DNA of 64,000 nucleotides from Hymenobacter nitidus (lineage in GTDB: Bacteria; Bacteroidota; Bacteroidia; Cytophagales; Hymenobacteraceae). Position 1 is the stretch's first letter. Each line of letters begins with the position of its first letter. Positions 58,297 to 64,000 of this stretch are shown here, piece by piece. Position numbers and translations under genes: made by a program. The notes below the pieces were generated by a model that ran no database searches, was not told the origin of the DNA, and saw only the letters and a list, made by a program, of their open reading frames with translations. The stretch covers positions 124,001-188,000 of the forward strand of contig NZ_JAJADQ010000004.1 in assembly GCF_020447315.1 (NCBI RefSeq), in the 5' to 3' direction.

Positions 58297-60911
58297 TGCG
58301 CCGCTGGACCAGCGTGTGGCCGCGCCTGCGGGCCGCAGTTACCCGGTTGTTTTTCCCTTCAGCCTCCGTATTCATGCCGACGAAAGAGAAAAAAGCACTG
58401 CCTAAAATTCTGACCAGCGACTTGCCCGAGGCCGCGGAGATGCTGCCCGTACTGCTGCGGTTTCTCACCGAAATTAAGGACCGCAACCTGAGCTACTACG
58501 GGCTGAAGCTGACGGAGCTGAACTCCTACCAGGCGCTCCGGGAGCAGGATGCTGCCTACAAAGGACGGCTGGTGCTGGTCACGGCGCAGGTAATAAGCCG
58601 CCTGCTGGGCGACCATACCCATTACGACCTGCGCTACCAGCTGGAGGCCCTGCTCAAGGTGCTGCTGCGTACGACCCTGGCGCTGAGCAACGCCGATTTT
58701 GTGCGGCTTCTGGATCTGTATGGCCTGGGCGGCAGAAAGCAAACCGTGCAGACGATATCAACGGCTATGGTGTACTTCCCGCTGCTGGCCACGCTAAGCC
58801 AGTTGGAGAAAAAGTCCAAAAACCAGCCTCTGGGCGAGGAAGTGGCCGCCTACCTGCGCGGGTTGCTGCAAGCCATGACCGCCAACCTGACTGACGACGG
58901 CCTGATGAAGCTGCGCGTAAAGCTGCAGGAGCTGCTGGGCGAAGGCGGTGGGGCGGAGCTGCCCACTGTGGCTTTCTCCGACGGCGACGCTTTCGGGCAG
59001 GCGCTGAATGAGTTTGTGGCCGAGCTGGAGCCGGCCACTGCCCAGCCTTGGCTGAAGCTGTTGCAGCTTTGGCAGAAAGCCAGCGGAAGCCAGCCCACGG
59101 CCAAGTTTCTAAAAGAAGCCGCCGCAGCCATTGCTGCCGTGGGCGAGCCGGTCGTGGCGGCCCATTACAGCGTCTGGCTCAGCGGCCTGACGCAGCTGCC
59201 GGTGCAAACCTTCCACCTCGGCGACGACCCGAGCACCTACTCCGACTCGTACCTGCTAACCACCACGGGCCTGAATGCGGCCAAGGGACTGATCTGGACG
59301 AGTATTCCGCTGCTGACGCCGGCCATGCAGGCGTCTTTGGCCGAGCTGGCCCTGAAGTGCTACCGCAAAGTACCGGGCAAAGGTCCGCTGGCCCCCAGCC
59401 TGGGCAATGCCTGCGTGCTGGCGCTGGCCCGGGGCGGCCTGCCCGGCGTGGCGCACCTCTCGCGCCTCCGGCTTAAGATAAAGCAAACCAGTGCCCAGGC
59501 CCTGATTAGCAACCACATAGAAAAAGCCTCGTTGGAGCTGGGCGTTACGCCCACCGAAATTGAGGATATGGCCGTGCCCACCTGCGGCCTGGTGGCTGGT
59601 CGGGCCAACTTCACATACGGTGACTACCAGGCCGTGCTGGAGCTGACCGATGGTAAAGCGGCCGTGCAGTGGTCGAAAGAGGGCAAGGCGCTGAAGTCGG
59701 TGCCCGCGGCCCTGAAGAAAACCCACGCCGCCGAGCTGAAAGAGCTGAAGGAAATCCAGGCCCTGGCCCAGCAAACCCTCACGGCCCAGCGCGACCGGCT
59801 CGACCGGAGCTTCATCGTTGGGCGCCGGCTGCCGCTGGCCTGGTTCCGGCAGTATTACTTCGAGCACGACCTGCTGAGCTACCTCACCCGGCAGCTGATC
59901 TGGCGCTTTCACCACCCCGACGGCTCCCATACCGACGCGCTGTGGCTGCGCGAGGCCTGGCGCGATGCCCAGGGCCAGCCCGTGCCCGCACCGGCCGACG
60001 ACGCGCAGGTGCAGCTCTGGCACCCGGTGCTGGCCCCGGCCGCCGAGGTGCTGGCCTGGCGCAAGCTGCTGGAAGACGAGCAGCGCCGCCAGCCCCTGAA
60101 ACAGGCGTTCCGGGAGCTGTACCTGCTCACGCCGCCCGAGGAGCGCACGGGCACTTATTCCAACCGCATGGCAGCCCACGTGCTGCGCCAGCATCAGTTT
60201 AACTCCCTGACCAAGCTGCGCGGCTGGCGCTACAGCCTGATGGGCGCCTACGACAAGGGTTACGAAACCGACACGGCAACGCTGGCGTTGCCCGCCTACG
60301 GCCTGGAAGCGCAGTTTTGGGTGAGCGAAGTGAATGCCGACGACGCCTGGAACGATACCGGTATCTGGAACTACGTCAGCACCGACCAAATCCGGTTTGT
60401 AAACGGCCGGGGTGCGGTACCGCTGCCCGAGGTGCCGCCGCTGATTTTCTCGGAAGTAATGCGCGACGTGGACCTGTTTGTGGGCGTAAGCAGCGTGGGC
60501 AATGACCCGCAGTGGCGCGACAACGGCGGCCTGCCCGCCTACCGCAACTACTGGGAGAGCTACAGCTTCGGGGAGTTGGGCGAAGTGGCCAAAAACCGCA
60601 AACTGGCCCTGGAACGCCTCGTGCCCCGCATGAAAATTGGGAAGGTGAGCGAAATAAAGGACCGGTTTCTGGTGGTGCGCGGCAAGCTGCGGACCTACAA
60701 AATCCACCTGGGCAGCGGCAACATCCTGATGGAGCCCAACGACCAGTACCTGTGCATTGTGCCCGACCGCTCGGCCAAGTCCCTGACGCCCGACGTGTTT
60801 CTGCCCTTCGAGGGCGACGCGGTGCTGTCCATCATCTTGAGTAAAGCCCTGCTGCTGATGGACGACGACAAGATTACCGACGAAACCATCAACCGGCAGA
60901 TTAAGCAGTAG
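58296..60911 (+). CDS. DUF4132-domain protein
   Basis: An 871-residue soluble protein. The DUF4132-type signature lies in its second half: LTRQLIWRFHHPDGSHTDAL, then YLLTPPEERTGTYSNRMAAH, VLRQHQFNSLTKLRGWRYSL, MGAYDKGYETDTATLALPAY and LEAQFWVSEVNADDAWN. The first half is alpha-helical (LLRFLTEIKDRNLSYYGLKL). The last 250 residues include GVSSVGNDPQWRDNGGLPAY and a C-terminal segment with PFEGDAVLSIILSKALLLMD. No nuclease, kinase or ATPase motif was found by eye. The start ATG at 58296 overlaps the upstream stop; ATG 58374 (MPTKEKKALP) is an alternative. Related genes elsewhere (such as E. coli yehI) sit near AAA and von Willebrand genes, which are missing here. Confidence 0.82.
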   Translation: MRRWTSVWPRLRAAVTRLFFPSASVFMPTKEKKALPKILTSDLPEAAEMLPVLLRFLTEIKDRNLSYYGLKLTELNSYQALREQDAAYKGRLVLVTAQVISRLLGDHTHYDLRYQLEALLKVLLRTTLALSNADFVRLLDLYGLGGRKQTVQTISTAMVYFPLLATLSQLEKKSKNQPLGEEVAAYLRGLLQAMTANLTDDGLMKLRVKLQELLGEGGGAELPTVAFSDGDAFGQALNEFVAELEPATAQPWLKLLQLWQKASGSQPTAKFLKEAAAAIAAVGEPVVAAHYSVWLSGLTQLPVQTFHLGDDPSTYSDSYLLTTTGLNAAKGLIWTSIPLLTPAMQASLAELALKCYRKVPGKGPLAPSLGNACVLALARGGLPGVAHLSRLRLKIKQTSAQALISNHIEKASLELGVTPTEIEDMAVPTCGLVAGRANFTYGDYQAVLELTDGKAAVQWSKEGKALKSVPAALKKTHAAELKELKEIQALAQQTLTAQRDRLDRSFIVGRRLPLAWFRQYYFEHDLLSYLTRQLIWRFHHPDGSHTDALWLREAWRDAQGQPVPAPADDAQVQLWHPVLAPAAEVLAWRKLLEDEQRRQPLKQAFRELYLLTPPEERTGTYSNRMAAHVLRQHQFNSLTKLRGWRYSLMGAYDKGYETDTATLALPAYGLEAQFWVSEVNADDAWNDTGIWNYVSTDQIRFVNGRGAVPLPEVPPLIFSEVMRDVDLFVGVSSVGNDPQWRDNGGLPAYRNYWESYSFGELGEVAKNRKLALERLVPRMKIGKVSEIKDRFLVVRGKLRTYKIHLGSGNILMEPNDQYLCIVPDRSAKSLTPDVFLPFEGDAVLSIILSKALLLMDDDKITDETINRQIKQ

Positions 60912-60992
60912 GCTGCGGCCGGGAAGTTGTTCCGAGCCAGCGGAGTTTAAACATCACTGTGAGCCAGCCAGGAATTTCGCGCGCCCTAAGCC

Positions 60993-61040
60993 CGTCATGC
61001 TTCGGCAGGCGGACGACAGATCAAGCATAACGTCTTTAAC
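60993..61040. repeat. Degenerate GTCATGCT-type repeat
   Basis: A stretch with CGTCATGCTTCGGC at one end and ATCAAGCATAACG (a rough inverse) at the other, in the gap after the DUF4132 gene. It looks like a worn copy of the same repeat family. Confidence 0.45.
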
Positions 61041-61051
61041 TAGCTTCTGAC

Positions 61052-61094
61052 ACGCAAAAAGCCACTCGCATTACAGTGAGTGGCTTTTTTGCGT
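61052..61094. terminator. Bidirectional terminator between DUF4132 and outer-membrane gene
   Basis: ACGCAAAAAGCCACTC and GAGTGGCTTTTTTGCGT form a long stem, with A and T tracts in the arms. It serves both convergent genes. Confidence 0.88.
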
Positions 61095-61110
61095 TGGTAT
61101 GCAGCCGCTT

Positions 61111-61926
61111 TTACAGCACGAACCCAAACACGGCGCGGGCCGAAAACTGCATCGGGTTGAGGTTCGGACCCTCGATTTTCTGCTTATAGTGGTCGGCATA
61201 GTAGCTGCCGCGGCCGAGGCGGGCGGAGTAGGTTACGTGCAGGCCGACCACGCAGCGCTTGAGCACCGAGGGGTCGAAGGGGTAGAACTCGTAGTGCGCC
61301 CCCAGGGCCAGCGAAGTGCTGGTGTAGCGCAGCGTGCGGCTGTAGGCCGGGCTGGCAAGCAGGTTGGCGGCCGTGGTGGTACCGCTCAGCGCCTGGTCGA
61401 TAAGGGTGATATCGGCCGAGTTGTAGGTGACGCCCAAGGTGGGAGTGAAGCACTGGGTCTGCTTGGCATTGAGCCAAGCATAACCCAGGTAGTTCATCAC
61501 ATTGGATGAGTTGAGCATGGTTTTCCGCTCCTGATCCTCTTTCTTGAACTCGTACACCACGGCTTCCATGCCCAGCAGGATGTGCTTGAACCGGACGCTG
61601 CCGCCGCCGCCGTAGGCAAACTGCCCGCCATCGACGACGGGGTAGCCGCCCTGGCGCAGCACGTCGTTCAGGCCGCTGTAGTCGGCGCGGGCGTAGCCCA
61701 GTCCCAGGAACAGCTGCCCGCTGAAGGTCTTGAAGATTGCCTCGTTGATGGCCATGGCCTTCAGAAAATCCAGGGAGTCGACTTCCACCGTCGTCACCGC
61801 GTTGGAGCGGGCGTCGATGCGGCTGATGCGCACCGTGTCGGGCTGGGGCTTGGTTTGGGCTTGAGCCTGGGCCACGGCCGGTGGCAGCAACCCCAGCAGC
61901 AAGCCGGCGAGAAGCAGATATTTCAT
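61111..61926 (-). CDS. Putative outer-membrane beta-barrel protein
   Basis: A 271-residue exported protein with a signal peptide (MKYLLLAGLLLGLLPPAVAQ). A helical, polar opening (RSNAVTTVEVDSLDFLKAMA) is followed by alternating amphipathic strands with many aromatic residues (QLFLGLGYARADYSGLNDVL, VMNYLGYAWLNAKQTQCFTP, RTLRYTSTSLALGAHYEFYP) and a terminal strand NPMQFSARAVFGFVL with the aromatic and hydrophobic end typical of outer-membrane proteins. Family unknown. Confidence 0.65.
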   Translation of the reverse strand: MKYLLLAGLLLGLLPPAVAQAQAQTKPQPDTVRISRIDARSNAVTTVEVDSLDFLKAMAINEAIFKTFSGQLFLGLGYARADYSGLNDVLRQGGYPVVDGGQFAYGGGGSVRFKHILLGMEAVVYEFKKEDQERKTMLNSSNVMNYLGYAWLNAKQTQCFTPTLGVTYNSADITLIDQALSGTTTAANLLASPAYSRTLRYTSTSLALGAHYEFYPFDPSVLKRCVVGLHVTYSARLGRGSYYADHYKQKIEGPNLNPMQFSARAVFGFVL

Positions 61927-62013
61927 TCGGCGGGGTAGGTTATAGGGATGGGGAAGAGTGGGCGCAAGAAACGGCCAGCCGCTGCAACAGCACCGTGCGG
62001 CCGGCAGCAGGCG

Positions 62014-64000
62014 TTACAGATGCTCGTCGAAGTACTGGGTAATCTTGTGGTAGAGGTGCACCCGGTCTTTGCCGCCCACGTTGTGCGGGTGGCCGGGGTA
62101 CACGAAGTAGTCGAGTTGAATGCCCTTGTCGACGGCCGTTTTGAGGTAGTCGAGGCTGTGCTGCCACACCACCACGTCGTCCACGGTGCCGTGAATGAGC
62201 AGCAGGCGGCCCCGGAGCTTGTCGACGTAGTTTAGCAGGTTGGCCTGGGCGTAGCCCTCGGGGTTTTCCTGGGGCGTATCCATGTAGCGCTCCGTGTACA
62301 TCACCTCGTACAGGCGCCAGTCGATAACCGGGCCGCCCCCAATGCCCACTTTGAACGTGCCGGGGCTGCGCGTCATCATCGTGGTGGTCATGAAGCCGCC
62401 GAAGCTCCAGCCGTGAATGCCGATGCGGGTTTGGTCGACGTAGGGCAGGCTTTTGAGGTAGTCGACGCCCTGGAGCTGGTCGGCCATTTCGGCGGTGCCC
62501 AGCTGGCGGAAGGTAGCCTGCTCGAAGGCCCGGCCCCGGTTGCCCGAGCCCCGCGAGTCGATGGTAAAGACCACGTAGCCTTTCTGGGCCATGAGCTGCA
62601 TCCAGAGGTTGGAACCGCTCAGCCAGCTGTTGGTCACGAGCTGCACGTGCGGGCCGCCGTAGAGGTAGACCACCGTGGGGTATTTCTTGCCGGCATCGAA
62701 GTTGGGCGGCGTGATAAGGCGGGCGTTAAGCGTCGTCTGGCCGTCGGCGGCCTTCACCGTTACCAGCCTGGTCTGGCCCAGCGCGTAGCCTTCCACCGGG
62801 TTGGGGGCGGTCAGCAGCGTAGCGCCGACCTTGCCGGTAGCCACGCTCAGGGTCTGAATCAGGCGCGGTATCGTGCTGCTGCTGTAATTGTCCAGCACGT
62901 ACTTTCCGGAAGGGCTCAGGGTGCCCGCGTGGGTGCCGGCTGCCGTCGACACGCGCCGCAGCTTGCCGCCACCCAAACCGACGGCCTGAATCTGGCGCTC
63001 CAGCCCGTCGGTGGCCGTAGCCGTGAAAATTACCTCCTTACCTTTGGCGTCGAAGCCCAGTACCTCGGTTACCACAAAGTTGCCCTTGGTGAGCTGGCGC
63101 AGCAGTTTGCCGCCGGTGGAGTAGAGGTAGAGGTGGTTGTAGCCGTCGCGCTGGCTCTGCCAGACGAACTGGTCGGCCTTGCCGGGCACGAAAAGCAGCG
63201 AGTGCTGGGGCTCCACGTACTTGTCGTCTTTCTCCTCGAACAGCGTCTTGACGAACGCGCCCGACGTGGCGTCGTACTGCTTCAGCTCCATGTGGTTCTG
63301 GCCCCGGTTGAGCACGGCCACGTAGATAAACTTCTCGTCGGGGCTCCAGCTAAGGTTGGTCAGATACTGCTCCCGGGGCTCCCCGGTTTGCAGAAACACG
63401 GTTTTGCGCGACTCTACGTCGTAGATGCCCACCGTTACCTCGTGGCTTTTGTCGCCGGCCATGGGGTATTTAATGGGCGTGGCCTGGGCCGGCACGGGCA
63501 GCACCGTTACGAGCGGATAATCCGTTACCATCGTCTGATCCATGCGGTAGAAGGCCAGCTTCCGGCCCTGGGGGCTCCAGAACGTGCCCTTCGTGATGCC
63601 GAACTCCGAGCGGTGGGCCGCCTGCCCGTTCACGATGCCGGGGTTGGGTTCCTGGGTTACGGCCTCATTTTCGCGGCCCGCCAGGGAGATGTAGAGGTTC
63701 TGGGCTTTGGTGTAGGCCACCCGGGTTTTAGTGGGGTCCATTTCCACGTTTTCGGCCGCCGGGTCGTAGGCCAGCAGCTTGCTGGCCTGGCCGGTGGCAA
63801 CGGTATAGCCGTACACCTGGCCTTTGCTCGTGACCAGCAGCGTGCCGGCATTCAGCCACTGCACTGCCGGAAAGGCTTTGGCTTCGTCAGCGCCGGCCGC
63901 TTTCAGGGCCGCGCTAAGCTGGGCAACGGGCACCGCCGTGGTGAGCTTGTCAGTAGTGGCCGCGCCGCGCACCAGCTCGTCCTGGCCGCCGGTGGTACGC
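62014..64000 (-). CDS. S9 prolyl oligopeptidase-type peptidase (DPP IV-like), N-terminus missing
   Basis: The open frame runs off the right edge; only the C-terminal about 660 residues are present. The N-terminal part of a DPP IV beta-propeller is seen (KAQNLYISLAGRENEAVTQE, LSWSPDEKFIYVAVLNRGQN). The catalytic domain has the Ser motif IHGWSFGGFMTT, the Asp in LIHGTVDDVVVWQHS and the His in PHNVGGKDRVHLYHKI, plus DSRGSGNRGRAFEQ. It cleaves dipeptides after proline or alanine, in the periplasm or outer surface. The apparent start at 63972 is an internal GTG, not a real start. Confidence 0.9.
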   Translation of the reverse strand, partial: RTTGGQDELVRGAATTDKLTTAVPVAQLSAALKAAGADEAKAFPAVQWLNAGTLLVTSKGQVYGYTVATGQASKLLAYDPAAENVEMDPTKTRVAYTKAQNLYISLAGRENEAVTQEPNPGIVNGQAAHRSEFGITKGTFWSPQGRKLAFYRMDQTMVTDYPLVTVLPVPAQATPIKYPMAGDKSHEVTVGIYDVESRKTVFLQTGEPREQYLTNLSWSPDEKFIYVAVLNRGQNHMELKQYDATSGAFVKTLFEEKDDKYVEPQHSLLFVPGKADQFVWQSQRDGYNHLYLYSTGGKLLRQLTKGNFVVTEVLGFDAKGKEVIFTATATDGLERQIQAVGLGGGKLRRVSTAAGTHAGTLSPSGKYVLDNYSSSTIPRLIQTLSVATGKVGATLLTAPNPVEGYALGQTRLVTVKAADGQTTLNARLITPPNFDAGKKYPTVVYLYGGPHVQLVTNSWLSGSNLWMQLMAQKGYVVFTIDSRGSGNRGRAFEQATFRQLGTAEMADQLQGVDYLKSLPYVDQTRIGIHGWSFGGFMTTTMMTRSPGTFKVGIGGGPVIDWRLYEVMYTERYMDTPQENPEGYAQANLLNYVDKLRGRLLLIHGTVDDVVVWQHSLDYLKTAVDKGIQLDYFVYPGHPHNVGGKDRVHLYHKITQYFDEHL

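Noticed and set aside
1..64000. CRISPR arrays, prophage, integrases or transposases
   Set aside because: No spaced direct-repeat array, phage structural gene or recombinase motif was found on either strand.

Overview
The window looks like a piece of a chromosome from a high-GC member of the Bacteroidota, most likely Hymenobacter or a close relative. The evidence is a type IX secretion (T9SS) sorting domain, promoters with the Bacteroidota -7 box TAnnTTTG (and a -33 TTG), little Shine-Dalgarno signal, many family types common in that group (DUF2911, DUF4132, YcxB-like, PIG-L with a C-terminal amidotransferase-like part, M61, S9 and paired M16 peptidases), and dense intergenic repeats of the 'GTCATnCTGAGC...GAAG' kind. 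No CRISPR array, rRNA operon, prophage or insertion sequence with a transposase was seen.

Layout. 1-10.3 kb: a cut-off reverse gene, a secreted subtilisin-like protease, a large secreted PIG-L deacetylase with an AT-rich internal patch, a PAP2 phosphatase, a sodium:solute symporter preceded by a 43-codon membrane peptide gene, a DUF2911 protein and two tandem YcxB-like proteins. 10.4-20.5 kb: an MsbA-type ABC exporter, a secreted TonB C-terminal domain protein, a second sodium:solute symporter, a metallo-beta-lactamase-fold hydrolase, a putative outer-membrane protein, a DUF2007-like protein, an MFS exporter and an M61 peptidase. 20.6-23.5 kb: a methyltransferase, then two PAP2 phosphatases on either side of a tRNA-Leu(CAG), followed by a decayed dihydroorotate dehydrogenase (pyrD) fragment.

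23.6-28.5 kb is a nucleotide-synthesis block: a candidate structured RNA with its own promoter and terminator, pyrB, pyrC, a terminal-inverted-repeat element carrying a 90-codon gene, then purE-purK. PurE and PurK read like betaproteobacterial proteins rather than Bacteroidota ones, so this pair is the best candidate for horizontal acquisition. 28.7-31.1 kb holds an NHL-repeat protein, a RibD-type reductase and a T9SS-domain remnant.

31.1-39.3 kb is a complete RND multidrug-efflux locus (response regulator, sensor kinase, adaptor, pump, outer-membrane factor), all leftward, with a palindromic candidate operator before the adaptor gene. 39.4-54.9 kb contains a TPM-domain protein with zinc ribbons, a DUF808 membrane protein, a large GAF-domain protein, several lipoproteins, a T9SS cargo protein, an M16 protease pair, a dicarboxylate-type symporter and a dipeptide epimerase. 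55-64 kb has a MarR regulator followed by a YceI protein with a palindrome over the promoter, an overlapping two-gene unit (131-aa protein plus DUF4132 protein), a putative outer-membrane protein and the C-terminal part of a dipeptidyl-peptidase IV-like S9 peptidase that runs off the window.

The best leads are the betaproteobacterial-type purEK, the pyrD remnant beside pyrBC, the unassigned RNA upstream of pyrB, the inverted-repeat element with a cargo gene, the small symporter partner peptide, and the DUF4132 gene pair. All family names come from recognising motifs by eye; no database search was run.
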